Shown: positions 9,307-16,703 of the stretch, one piece after another | Layout of the letters: each line of letters opens with the position of its first letter | Position numbering within the stretch: the first letter of the stretch is position 1 | Assembly: GCF_000240165.1 (NCBI RefSeq) | Contig: NC_017586.1 | Span: 3,658,001 to 3,722,000, forward strand | Reading direction: 5' to 3' | DNA from: Streptantibioticus cattleyicolor NRRL 8057 = DSM 46488 | Lineage (GTDB): Bacteria; Actinomycetota; Actinomycetes; Streptomycetales; Streptomycetaceae | Length of the DNA stretch: 64,000 bases | The notes under the pieces: generated by a model | Told to the model about the DNA's origin: nothing | What the model saw: the letters and a program-made list of their open reading frames with translations, nothing else | Database searches by the model: none | Position numbers and translations under genes: made by a program

Positions 9307-9615
9307 GTGAGCTGGAAGCCGAGTCCCATGCTCCGCTACACCGGGCTGCGCTTCGGCCTGTTCGTGGTCAGCTTCGTGGTGATCTGGGGCCTGGTGCGGC
9401 TGCGGGTCCTGCCGGCCGGGCTGGGCGACTCCAACTACCTGTGGGTGCTGCTGCTCGCGCTGGTCGTCTCCGGCCTGCTCAGCTTCGTGCTGCTGCGCGG
9501 CGCCCGGGAGAAGGCGTCGGTGCAGATCTCGCGGCGGGTGGACCAGGCCAAGCAGGCGTGGGACACCAAGGCGGGCGACGAGGACGCCGCCGACGACGCG
9601 GCCCGCTCGGCGTGA
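9307..9615 (+). CDS. DUF4229-type small membrane protein
   Basis: A 102-residue protein with two hydrophobic helices (about residues 12-32 and 42-62) and a charged tail (KASVQISRRVDQAKQAW...), matching the actinobacterial DUF4229 pattern. GTG at 9307 follows AAAGAGTGGAA. An in-frame ATG 51 bp upstream gives an unlikely hydrophilic leader and was rejected. It lies just after mqnE in the same direction and, from memory, is a common neighbour of mqnE in Streptomyces. A role in menaquinone metabolism is only inferred from position. Confidence 0.75.
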   Translation: MSWKPSPMLRYTGLRFGLFVVSFVVIWGLVRLRVLPAGLGDSNYLWVLLLALVVSGLLSFVLLRGAREKASVQISRRVDQAKQAWDTKAGDEDAADDAARSA

Positions 9616-9657
9616 CCTCCTCTCCGCACGTGTGACGCTCATCACTTGACATCGAGG

Positions 9658-9692
9658 CGCCCCGCCGGGAATGAGCAAGTCCCGGTGGGGCG
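9658..9692 (+). terminator. Hairpin terminator after the DUF4229 gene
   Basis: A 13-bp stem (5' arm CGCCCCGCCGGGA, one G-U pair) with a 9-nt loop lies 43 bp after the stop and separates this transcript from the symporter gene. Confidence 0.65.
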
Positions 9693-9712
9693 TTGGCGTA
9701 TCTCGTCAGCTT

Positions 9713-9737
9713 CAACCCAAAGAAAGCCTTTGGGTTG
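9713..9737. promoter_or_regulatory. 10-bp inverted repeat upstream of the symporter gene
   Basis: CAACCCAAAG and CTTTGGGTTG form perfect arms around a 5-nt spacer (AAAGC), ending 28 bp before the symporter ATG. Compared with the surrounding DNA it is A/T-rich and it sits where a promoter operator or leader hairpin would be. The binding protein is not known. It is too far from the previous gene, and follows a better hairpin, to be its terminator. Confidence 0.5.
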
Positions 9738-9765
9738 GTCAAAGCACGAGTGTTAGCGTGAATTC

Positions 9766-11091
9766 ATGTCCACTTCAGCCGTCCCTGCCCGCGACCGCCG
9801 TCGAATACCCAGCGTCCCGTTCTGGGTGCAGATCCTGCTGGGGCTCGTCTGTGGCGCCCTGCTCGGCTGGCTCGCGCACAGCCAGGACATCCACTGGCTC
9901 GGTGCCACGCTGGACAAGATCGGCCACCTCTTCGTGCAGCTGCTGAAGCTGGCGGTGGCGCCGCTGGTCTTCTTCGCGATCGTGGTCTCCATCACCAACC
10001 TGCGCAACGTCTCCAACGCGGCGCGGCTGGCCACCCGTACGCTGCTGTGGTTCATGGCCACCTCGCTGATCGCGGTGGTCATCGGACTCGCCCTCGGCCT
10101 GATCACCCACCCCGGCTCCGGCACCGGGCTGACCGCCGCCGACGGCGCCAAGCCGCAGCACACCGGCTCCTGGCTGGACTTCATCACCGGCATCCTGCCG
10201 ACCGACGTCATCACGCCGTTCACCCAGCTCAACGTCCTCCAGATCGTCTTCATGGCGGCCGTCGTCGGCATCGCCTCGCTCCAACTGGGCGACAAGGCCA
10301 AGCCGTTCCTGAGCCTGAGCAACTCCATCCTCGCGCTGCTCCAGAAGGCGCTGTGGTGGGTGATCCGGCTCGCCCCGCTCGGCTCGCTGGGCCTGATCGG
10401 CAACGCCATCAACACCTACGGCTGGAACCTGATCAAGCAGTATGCGACGTTCACGGTCGACATCTACGTCGGCTGCGCGCTCGTCCTCTTCGGCGTCTAC
10501 CCGCTGCTGCTGGCCACCGTCGCCAAGGTGAACCCGGTGCGCTTCTACCGCGGTGCCTGGCCCGCCGTCCAGCTCGCCTTCGTCTCGCGTTCCTCGGTGG
10601 GCACCATGCCGCTGACCCAGCGGGTCACCGAGCGGCTGGGCGTGCCCCGCGAGTACGCCTCGTTCGCGGTGCCGTTCGGAGCCACCACGAAGATGGACGG
10701 CTGCGCCTCGATCTACCCGGCGCTGGCCGCGATCTTCATCGCCGAGGTCTTCGGCGTCCACCTCCAGCTCCGCGACTACCTGCTGATCGTCTTCGTCTCG
10801 GTGATCGGCTCCGCCGCCACCGCCGGCCTCACCGGCGCCACCGTGATGCTGACGCTCACCCTGTCCACCCTGGGCCTGCCGCTGGCCGGCGTCGGTCTGC
10901 TGCTGGCGATCGACCCCATCCTCGACATGATGCGTACCGCCACCAACGTCGCCGGCCAGGCCGTCATCCCCGTCATGGTCGCCTCCCGCGAAGGCATCCT
11001 CGACCGCCAGGCGTTCGACCACGCCCACGCGTCCCCGCTGGACGAGGACGAGGAGACCCCCGCGAGGGAGCCGGTCGCCGCGGCGGCGTGA
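9766..11091 (+). CDS. Dicarboxylate/amino acid:cation symporter (DAACS family)
   Basis: A 441-residue secondary transporter of the glutamate/C4-dicarboxylate family (GltP/DctA type), importing acidic amino acids or dicarboxylates with protons or sodium. Family features are the serine-rich SRSSVGTMPLT hairpin segment (about 270-280), the PFGATTKMDG motif and the NVAGQAVIPVMV stretch near the C-terminus, within eight or so membrane helices. It is flanked by hairpins and so is probably a single-gene transcript. Substrate (glutamate versus succinate/fumarate/malate) cannot be decided from sequence. Confidence 0.87.
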   Translation: MSTSAVPARDRRRIPSVPFWVQILLGLVCGALLGWLAHSQDIHWLGATLDKIGHLFVQLLKLAVAPLVFFAIVVSITNLRNVSNAARLATRTLLWFMATSLIAVVIGLALGLITHPGSGTGLTAADGAKPQHTGSWLDFITGILPTDVITPFTQLNVLQIVFMAAVVGIASLQLGDKAKPFLSLSNSILALLQKALWWVIRLAPLGSLGLIGNAINTYGWNLIKQYATFTVDIYVGCALVLFGVYPLLLATVAKVNPVRFYRGAWPAVQLAFVSRSSVGTMPLTQRVTERLGVPREYASFAVPFGATTKMDGCASIYPALAAIFIAEVFGVHLQLRDYLLIVFVSVIGSAATAGLTGATVMLTLTLSTLGLPLAGVGLLLAIDPILDMMRTATNVAGQAVIPVMVASREGILDRQAFDHAHASPLDEDEETPAREPVAAAA

Positions 11092-11105
11092 CGCGTCGCG
11101 CCATG

Positions 11106-11141
11106 CGAAGGGGCCCGTCCCGTGAGTGACGGGCCCCTTCG
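11106..11141. terminator. Bidirectional terminator between symporter and NUDIX genes
   Basis: A 14-bp perfect stem (5' arm CGAAGGGGCCCGTC) with an 8-nt loop lies between the convergent stops at 11091 and 11154. The short T-containing end CCTTCGGTCTT follows on the plus strand. Confidence 0.78.
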
Positions 11142-11153
11142 GTCTTGCGCGGG

Positions 11154-11630
11154 TCAGCCCGCCGGGGGCTCGCCGTGTTCTAGGTACCGGGGACGGGCGT
11201 CCGCCCGGGCGGCCACGGCCTGCTTGACCCGACGGCCCAGCCGGGGGATCAGCAACTCGTCGACGTTTTCGACGGGGTGGAACTCGGCGGCCAGCACCTC
11301 GTCCGGCGCCAGCTCGATCGCGCCCACTTCCTCCGGCCGCAACCGGCCACCGTCGAAGACGTAGAGGATCTTGTCGCCCTCGGCGGGGTTCGGGGCCCAG
11401 TCCACGACGAGGAGGTCACCGATGGCGGGGGAGATGCCCAGCTCCTCCCGGACCTCCCGACGGCACGCCGCGAGAGGGGACTCACCGGCCTCGACGTAGC
11501 CGCCCGGGATCTCCCAGAGCGGCTTGTACGACGGGCGGACCAACAGCACGTGGCTGCGTACGTCGAAGAACAACACCCCGGCGGCGACGCGTGGGTGAGC
11601 CATCCGCTGCTCGTGGTCGTTGTCGGCCAT
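11154..11630 (-). CDS. NUDIX hydrolase
   Basis: A 158-residue NUDIX protein that would hydrolyse a nucleoside diphosphate linked to another moiety. The complete Nudix box is visible: G44, E50, then R58-E59-V60-x-E62-E63-x-G65-I66, on a normal alpha/beta NUDIX frame. The upstream WEIPGGYVEAGE block is canonical. The start at 11630 lacks a clear ribosome site but a TAGTGT hexamer lies 7 nt upstream on the coding strand, compatible with a leaderless message. Substrate is unknown. It diverges from the XRE regulator gene at 11746. Confidence 0.86.
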   Translation of the reverse strand: MADNDHEQRMAHPRVAAGVLFFDVRSHVLLVRPSYKPLWEIPGGYVEAGESPLAACRREVREELGISPAIGDLLVVDWAPNPAEGDKILYVFDGGRLRPEEVGAIELAPDEVLAAEFHPVENVDELLIPRLGRRVKQAVAARADARPRYLEHGEPPAG

Positions 11631-11714
11631 GGGGGAACACTACTGATCGGGTCGCGTGTCCGGGACAGCCGAAGTCCACTGATCGCAGGCCGCTGTCGGC
11701 CTTCGCATGTGAGA

Positions 11715-11736
11715 CTCGTCACGGCAGAGTGACGAG
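11715..11736. promoter_or_regulatory. Perfect palindrome directly upstream of the XRE regulator
   Basis: CTCGTCAC, six spacer bases, GTGACGAG: an 8-bp perfect dyad ending 9 bp before the regulator start. It is placed to act as an autoregulatory operator for the adjacent helix-turn-helix protein or for the divergent NUDIX gene. A further half-site (GTGACGA) follows at 11740-11746. Confidence 0.5.
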
Positions 11737-11745
11737 AGGGTGACG

Positions 11746-12954
11746 ATGCGTGGCATGACCGACCATCTCGCTTTCGGCAAGCGGGTGCGCTTCTACCGTG
11801 AGCGCCGAGGTCTGCACCAGTGGCAGCTCGGGGAACTGCTGAACCGGTCCGAGGACTGGGTGTACCGCGTCGAGGCCGGACGCATCCCGGTGAACAACGT
11901 GCGGATGCTCGCCGACCTGGCGGACGCACTCCGTGTTCGTCTCGAAGATCTCCAGGGAACACCGGCCCTGCTGGGGGACCGCGACGATCACAAGGGGAGT
12001 GTCCCGGCGATCCGTGCGGCGTTGATGAAATCCCGCGGACTGTCCGGGGCGCTTGTCGACGGAAGGGAGCCGCCGCAACCTGGACGCGTGGCGTTCGAGA
12101 TGGAGCGGGCTTGGGACCTCTACCAGTCTTCGCAGTACGCCCGGCTCGCTGCGGTCCTTCCCGGTCTCCTGGTCGACGCCCGGTCAGCGGCCCGCAAGCA
12201 CGTTGGGGCGCAACGGACCGAAGCGTTGCGGCTGTTCGCCTTGGCGCTGCACGTGGCAGCGGTCTTCCTGCGCAAGCTCGGTGAGACCAATCTAGCCTGG
12301 ACCGCCGTGGACCAGGGCGACATCGCCGCGAGCGAGACCGGGGACCCGGTGGTCGTTCTGGCGCTTCGTCGCGGTGTGGCTCATGTCCAGCTCGGCGCCG
12401 GGCTGGCGGAGGAAGCGGTGGGCGTCACGCTGGACGCGACGAATGACCTGGCGCCCGGCTGGTGGGAGTCCTCGCGGCCGGCCTTGTCGGTGTACGGCAC
12501 GCTTTTCCTCAACGGCGCCGTGGCTGCGGCGCGGATGCGGGACCGGGCGCTGACCGGTGAGATGCTCGACAGAGCACAGCGGGCGGCAGACCGGCTCGGC
12601 GCCGACGGCAACGAGATGTGGACCTCGTTCGGCCCCGCGAACGTCGGGATCCACCGCTTGGCGACAGCGCTGGAATTGGGGGACATCCAGGCGGCGGCAG
12701 ACATGGCTCCCCGGGTCCGGGCCGCTGGATTGCCCCTTGAGCGCCGGGCACGTCTGAGTCTCGATGTCGCTCGCGCTTACGGTGAGGCCGGGCACACGGA
12801 CGAAGCCGTGGACCACTTGAAGCGCGCGTTCAGGACGGCTCCGGAGCAGATCCGTGCCCACGAGTTCGCCCGCGACCTCGCCCGGCGCCTTCACCGGCGC
12901 ACCCGTCGGCGCGATGCCCAGGAACTGGCGGTACGACTCGGCGCCATCACTTGA
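11746..12954 (+). CDS. XRE helix-turn-helix regulator with TPR-like C-terminus
   Basis: A 402-residue regulator. An XRE/Cro-type helix-turn-helix occupies about residues 5-62 (GKRVRFYRERRGLHQWQLGE, then DWVYRVEAGR as the recognition part). The rest is alpha-helical with TPR-like repeats, the architecture of Streptomyces regulators that respond to peptides or unknown small signals. ATG at 11746 was chosen because AGAGGG lies 5 bp upstream. GTG 11740 and ATG 11755 are alternatives. It is followed by a hairpin and then an RsbW-like ATPase gene, a pairing also seen at 36.9-38.8 kb. Specific targets are unknown; the upstream palindrome suggests self-regulation. Confidence 0.82.
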   Translation: MRGMTDHLAFGKRVRFYRERRGLHQWQLGELLNRSEDWVYRVEAGRIPVNNVRMLADLADALRVRLEDLQGTPALLGDRDDHKGSVPAIRAALMKSRGLSGALVDGREPPQPGRVAFEMERAWDLYQSSQYARLAAVLPGLLVDARSAARKHVGAQRTEALRLFALALHVAAVFLRKLGETNLAWTAVDQGDIAASETGDPVVVLALRRGVAHVQLGAGLAEEAVGVTLDATNDLAPGWWESSRPALSVYGTLFLNGAVAAARMRDRALTGEMLDRAQRAADRLGADGNEMWTSFGPANVGIHRLATALELGDIQAAADMAPRVRAAGLPLERRARLSLDVARAYGEAGHTDEAVDHLKRAFRTAPEQIRAHEFARDLARRLHRRTRRRDAQELAVRLGAIT

Positions 12955-12975
12955 CGGGCTGCCTCGTTCCGTGGC

Positions 12976-13002
12976 CGGACCCGGAAATTTCTTCCGGGTC
13001 CG
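12976..13002. terminator. 11-bp hairpin between the XRE and RsbW-like genes
   Basis: CGGACCCGGAA, five-base loop ATTTC, then TTCCGGGTCCG. The stem is perfect and begins 22 bp after the regulator stop. It may terminate that gene or act as an attenuator or operator for the next one, whose start is 29 bp further on. Confidence 0.6.
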
Positions 13003-13030
13003 CCCTGGTTTCGGGCCCTACGGTCGGTCC

Positions 13031-13450
13031 ATGGCGGCAACCGATCACCACACGCCAACCGAGGCCACCTCGCGCTGGGCACGGCATGCGCGTTGCGTGG
13101 GCCACGCCCGTGCCGAACTGCGGACGGCTCTCACCCGATGGGGGCTGTCGGCTATCGAGGACCGGGCGCTTGTGGTGCTGTCCGAGTTGCTGACCAACGC
13201 TGTGCGCCACGCGCGTGTCTCCCCGGGGCGGGAGATCGAGACACGGTTCGTGCGCGTGGGCGACGGAGTGCGTATCGAGGTGCACGACGCGGACGACCGA
13301 TGGCCCGTGGCGCGGGAGATGGGGGCGGATGCGCCGGGGGGACGTGGGCTGCTGCTGGTCGCCGCGCTCGCCGACGTGTGGGATGTCGCGCCGCGCGAGG
13401 GTGTGGGGAAGGTGGTGTGGGCGGAGGTGAGGGTGCCTGGCGCGACGTGA
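13031..13450 (+). CDS. RsbW-like ATP-binding protein (GHKL fold)
   Basis: A 139-residue stand-alone GHKL ATPase domain like the anti-sigma kinases RsbW/SpoIIAB, abundant in Streptomyces. The N box SELLTNAVRHA (E52, N56) and the G box APGGRGLLLVAALAD are both present, while there is no receiver, histidine or membrane domain. ATG at 13031 begins the conserved fold. Longer in-frame openings upstream cross the hairpin and were rejected. It may phosphorylate an anti-anti-sigma partner or bind a regulator. No STAS or sigma gene is adjacent. Confidence 0.8.
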   Translation: MAATDHHTPTEATSRWARHARCVGHARAELRTALTRWGLSAIEDRALVVLSELLTNAVRHARVSPGREIETRFVRVGDGVRIEVHDADDRWPVAREMGADAPGGRGLLLVAALADVWDVAPREGVGKVVWAEVRVPGAT

Positions 13451-13462
13451 CGGGGCGGAACG

Positions 13463-14020
13463 TCATGGCGTCCGCTGCGCCGCCGCGGCGGCCATGGCTT
13501 TGAGCGCGCCCAGTTCCGAGGGGTAACGCGGAACGGTGACGGCGCAGATCATCTGGGCGACGAAGAAACCGGCGAAGGCGGGCATGACGGGGGCGGCGAT
13601 GATCAGGAGGGCGCGTCCGGTGACCGCCAGGCTCCGGCCGCGACGGGCTCGTTCACGCTTGATCCGCCACGCGTCTTCCGGGGTGGGCGGATCGGCGATC
13701 TCCTTCCGGTACTGCCGACGGGCCGCGATCCATCCCCACGGCAGCGTCACGCAGGTGGCGGCGATCTCCGCCCAGTCCCAGTACGGGCGGAGCCATGGCG
13801 GCAGAGCCGACCTGAACCCCTGGTAGAGGCTGAACGCGATGAAGCAGAAGAAGGCGGTGAAGAGCAGGATGAACAGGGCGATCGACGCGCGACGTAGCCA
13901 GTAGCGGACGCCGCGCCGGTACCAGGTGGTTCCGACGACGGGCAGGCGTGGAACCGGCGGGTCGGGAGTTGTTGGTGATGCCATGCCGGGCATGACTACC
14001 TTGCCTTGGATGGTCGTCAT
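13463..14020 (-). CDS. Three-helix membrane protein, paralogue of the preceding gene (putative immunity protein 2)
   Basis: A 185-residue protein of no family I recognise. Three hydrophobic segments lie at about residues 45-66, 84-101 and 136-160, with basic loops. It is clearly paralogous to the product of 14017-14598. Shared blocks are GTxWYxxG, LYxGFRSxLPP, RPxWDW, GWIxARRQYRK and PPTPxxAW. It is the last gene of the five-gene minus-strand operon and starts by ATGA overlap with its paralogue. Because it follows a WXG-type ESX effector-like protein, an immunity role is inferred, not shown. Confidence 0.7.
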   Translation of the reverse strand: MTTIQGKVVMPGMASPTTPDPPVPRLPVVGTTWYRRGVRYWLRRASIALFILLFTAFFCFIAFSLYQGFRSALPPWLRPYWDWAEIAATCVTLPWGWIAARRQYRKEIADPPTPEDAWRIKRERARRGRSLAVTGRALLIIAAPVMPAFAGFFVAQMICAVTVPRYPSELGALKAMAAAAAQRTP

Positions 14021-14598
14021 TGCCGGGGGCCTCGGCGGCGACCCCGGTGTTCGGACGGCGGAGTCGGCCGGTGGGTTCGTTGGTCAGGTTTCTCCTCCTC
14101 CGCCGCTTCGGCCATGGCTCGGCGCGCGCCGGCTTCCCAGGTGTATTCGGGGACCGTTGTCGTGGCGACCATGTAGCCGACGATCCAGGCGCCCAAGGCG
14201 GGTACGGCGGGTAGGGCGAGAATGACCAGGCCGCGTCCGCCGACGGCTTGGGCCGTGTGTCCTCCTACTCGCCTTCTGATCCAGGCTTGCTTGGGGGTCG
14301 GGGGGGCGAGCAACTGCTTCCGGTACTGACGACGGGCCACGATCCACCCGTGTACGAAGGCCACGAGGGAGAGGGCGCACTGGGACCAGTCCCACCAGGG
14401 CCGTACGGACGGTGGCAGCTCGGACCGGAAACCGCGGTACAGGTTCACCGTTCCGAAGCAGACGAACGCCACCCCGACCATGACGAGCGCGCCCATCCGG
14501 GCACGGTGGAACCAGTAGAGCGCCCCGTGCTCGTACCAAGAGGTACCGAAGTACGGAAGCGAAGGGATGGCTTCGTCAGAAGAGGCTTGTGATGCCAT
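14017..14598 (-). CDS. Three-helix membrane protein (putative immunity protein 1)
   Basis: A 193-residue membrane protein with helices at about residues 34-54, 72-89 and 122-146 and a charged C-terminal tail rich in Glu, Arg and Pro. It is a tandem paralogue of the next gene, with the same FRSELPPxxRPWWDW and IVARRQYRK blocks. It starts 23 bp inside the end of the WXG-type gene, so its translation is coupled to that of the presumed effector, the usual placement for an immunity gene. No database family comes to mind. Duplication of the membrane protein is the notable feature. Confidence 0.7.
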   Translation of the reverse strand: MASQASSDEAIPSLPYFGTSWYEHGALYWFHRARMGALVMVGVAFVCFGTVNLYRGFRSELPPSVRPWWDWSQCALSLVAFVHGWIVARRQYRKQLLAPPTPKQAWIRRRVGGHTAQAVGGRGLVILALPAVPALGAWIVGYMVATTTVPEYTWEAGARRAMAEAAEEEKPDQRTHRPTPPSEHRGRRRGPRQ

Positions 14599-15862
14599 GC
14601 CAGACCTCCTTACCGAGCCTCAGGTAGTCGTCCCCCGTCTGCGAGGCCACCTGGTCCACGCCGTGCAGAATGCCGCCGACCACGCCGTGGTCGTGGATGT
14701 CCTCGCTCCAGTTCTCGTGCAGGGAGTGGTCGATCAGGCCCGTCGCCCCGATGGCGACAAGTCCGCCGACCCCGGCCACCGCCAGGGCCGGAGGGTCCGC
14801 CGCGAACGCGGCAAGGATTCCGCCGGTGATCGCCGATCCGGCCGCCAGGCCGCCTACGTTGGCTCCTTCGTCCACGACCAGGGCGTGCGTCCATGACCAG
14901 CCCTTTTCGTGGTCCTGGCGGGCTTCGAGGATGCCGCAGGCGCCGGCGGCGGCGACGTCGACGACGGGGAGGTCCTTGAGGAAGTCGGGGACTTTGTACA
15001 GGCCCTCGCCGAGGCGCAGGGCCGAGGCGGCGTCCTTCACGGACGTGCTCAAAGCGGCGTCGAAGGGCAGAGTGGTGGTGTGGCGTTCGGCGAGCGCGAT
15101 CTCGCCCTTGAGGGATTCCACCTCGGCCACGGCGTCCCGGTACGCGGTCTTGGCGGCCCAGTCCTTGGGGAACGGACGGCCTTCTGCCTTGAGCGCCTTG
15201 CGTTCGGCGCGCAGCGCCTTCTTCGCGTCGGTTTCCGCCTTCTCCGCGTCGTCGAGCAGGGCGCGGGCGGCCGTGCCGTGCCGTCCGGCCTTGTCGGCCG
15301 CCGCCGAGTAGAGCCCGCGCAGGTAGTCGCCGAGGGTGATGCCGTCGCCGGCCGGGATGTCGGTGATGGCCGCGTACAGACGCCTCAGCCGGTCCGCCGC
15401 GTCCAGCCTCGCCCGCTGTGCGACCTGGAGCACCTCCTGCCGCACCGCGTCGTACTCCCGCAGTGCGGACACCTTGGCGTTGTCGGAGGCCGACGGGGGG
15501 TCGGAGACGGTGAAGGTGGCGGGGACGCCCTTGGCGGTCATGGGGATGCCGGCGCGGGCGGCGACGTCTTCGGCGTTCTTCAGGGCGGTCTCGGCGGCGG
15601 AGAGGTGGTCGGCGAGGGTGCCGAGGATCTCGCCGGCGGAGGCGACGAGGTCGGAGAAGGCGCCGGCGGTGAGGGCGTCCTGGCTCCAGGTGGCGCGGAA
15701 CCGGGTCGCCGCCTCGCCGTGCCAGCCGGTGTCCGAGGTGAGCGAATCAACGGTCTCGGTAAGGGGTTTGACGACCCCTTCGAGATGCGGCTTGGCGTTC
15801 TTCCAGGTCTCGCCCATCGTGCGCAGGCCGCCGATGTCGCCGCCGATCCAGCTGTCGTTCAC
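14576..15862 (-). CDS. WXG-type ESX effector-like protein with glycine-rich hydrophobic C-terminus
   Basis: A 428-residue protein with three parts. Residues 1-100 resemble a WXG100/LXG helical hairpin with W47-H-G49 at the turn. A long helical middle (about 125-300) has coiled-coil character (DAEKAETDAKKALRAERKAL). The last 100 residues hold glycine/alanine-rich hydrophobic stretches at about 335-378 (GGLAAGSAITGGIL; GVGGLVAIGATGL), recalling glycine-zipper pore-forming toxins of the LXG class. No catalytic toxin motif is seen. The start overlaps the stop of the small helical gene (ATGA), and the end overlaps the first membrane-protein gene. Secretion by an ESX system and a membrane-active role are inferences from this architecture. 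Confidence 0.65.
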   Translation of the reverse strand: MNDSWIGGDIGGLRTMGETWKNAKPHLEGVVKPLTETVDSLTSDTGWHGEAATRFRATWSQDALTAGAFSDLVASAGEILGTLADHLSAAETALKNAEDVAARAGIPMTAKGVPATFTVSDPPSASDNAKVSALREYDAVRQEVLQVAQRARLDAADRLRRLYAAITDIPAGDGITLGDYLRGLYSAAADKAGRHGTAARALLDDAEKAETDAKKALRAERKALKAEGRPFPKDWAAKTAYRDAVAEVESLKGEIALAERHTTTLPFDAALSTSVKDAASALRLGEGLYKVPDFLKDLPVVDVAAAGACGILEARQDHEKGWSWTHALVVDEGANVGGLAAGSAITGGILAAFAADPPALAVAGVGGLVAIGATGLIDHSLHENWSEDIHDHGVVGGILHGVDQVASQTGDDYLRLGKEVWHGITSLF

Positions 15863-16167
15863 CGGTGGCCGTCCCCGTGCATCAGGTCGTCGAAGAGTTG
15901 GTGGGTGTCGTCGTCCTGCCGCTGGTAGGCGTCGTGGGCGTGGTGCACCTGGTCGCCGTGGGATCGCAGGCGGTCGGCGAAGGCGGTGTGCAGGGCGCGG
16001 ATGAGGTCGGAAACCTCCCTGATGGCGTCGTTGAGCCCGGGGTCGCCGCCGTCGGCGAGGGCGGGGGAGACGTGGGGCGTCAGGCCGCGGTAGTCGTCGG
16101 CGGCGCGGTGGAAGGCGTCACCGGTGGCCTTGAGGTCGCCGAGTACGGCCTTGAGGTCGGCGGTCAC
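15859..16167 (-). CDS. Small helical ESX secretion partner with YxxxD signal
   Basis: A 102-residue, all-helical, acidic protein of WXG100/EspC-like size. The C-terminal helix carries Y81-QRQ-D85, matching the general type VII secretion signal YxxxD/E, while the turn lacks a WxG tripeptide. It is encoded immediately upstream of the WXG-type effector, with both ends overlapping neighbours (GTGA at its start, ATGA at its end). In LXG toxin loci, small helical proteins at this position form a targeting complex with the toxin, and the same role is inferred here. Confidence 0.65.
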   Translation of the reverse strand: MTADLKAVLGDLKATGDAFHRAADDYRGLTPHVSPALADGGDPGLNDAIREVSDLIRALHTAFADRLRSHGDQVHHAHDAYQRQDDDTHQLFDDLMHGDGHR

Positions 16168-16553
16168 GGCCGGCCCACCTCCTGGGCGTAGGCCCGCAGG
16201 TCCTCGGTGCGCCAGGTGCGTATCCCGGGGGCGACGGACGGATCGAGCCGGACCTTGGGCAGCCCGGCGTCGCGCACCGCCTCGGTGAACGGGCCTATGG
16301 AGCAGGCGACCCAGGGCTGGGCGGGGCCGAGGGCGTCGACCAGCTTGCGCAGGGTGGTGAAGGCCACCGGCACCGGTGTCGTCCCCGCGTGCTCCAGCAG
16401 TTCCACGGCTATGCGCGGCGCGCCGTCGGCGGGGTATCGCGGGTGGGCCGGTACGAAGACCGGGGTGTGGTAGGCGGGCACACCGTCGGCGGGGCCGGGT
16501 GCGGCGGCGGCGCCGGCCAGGCGGCCCACGATGTCCGGTTCGGGAGCGTCCAT
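16164..16553 (-). CDS. SAV_915/SseB-like protein, first gene of the ESX effector-like operon
   Basis: A 129-residue soluble protein resembling SAV_915/SseB N-terminal-like proteins: a VFVPAHPRYP start to the fold and a later block VPVAFTTLRKLVDALGPAQPW, followed by a basic WRTEDLRAYAQEVG end. ATG at 16553 follows a strong AGGGGGGA site. Longer in-frame openings run antisense through the TetR gene and were rejected. It leads the operon and overlaps the next gene by GTGA. A link of this family to type VII loci is known to me only as genome co-occurrence. Its biochemical role is unknown. Confidence 0.65.
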   Translation of the reverse strand: MDAPEPDIVGRLAGAAAAPGPADGVPAYHTPVFVPAHPRYPADGAPRIAVELLEHAGTTPVPVAFTTLRKLVDALGPAQPWVACSIGPFTEAVRDAGLPKVRLDPSVAPGIRTWRTEDLRAYAQEVGRP

Positions 16554-16703
16554 GCTTCGTCCCCCCTCGGTGAAGCGCTCCGGATGGCTGACACCGTACC
16601 GGCCGCCACTGACAACGGTGCCACCGGGAGCGGATCGTAGGGTTGCGTACCGAGGGGCCGTTTTCCGGATGGCCGGGCTGACGAGGCTTGCGGGGGTTTG
16701 CGG

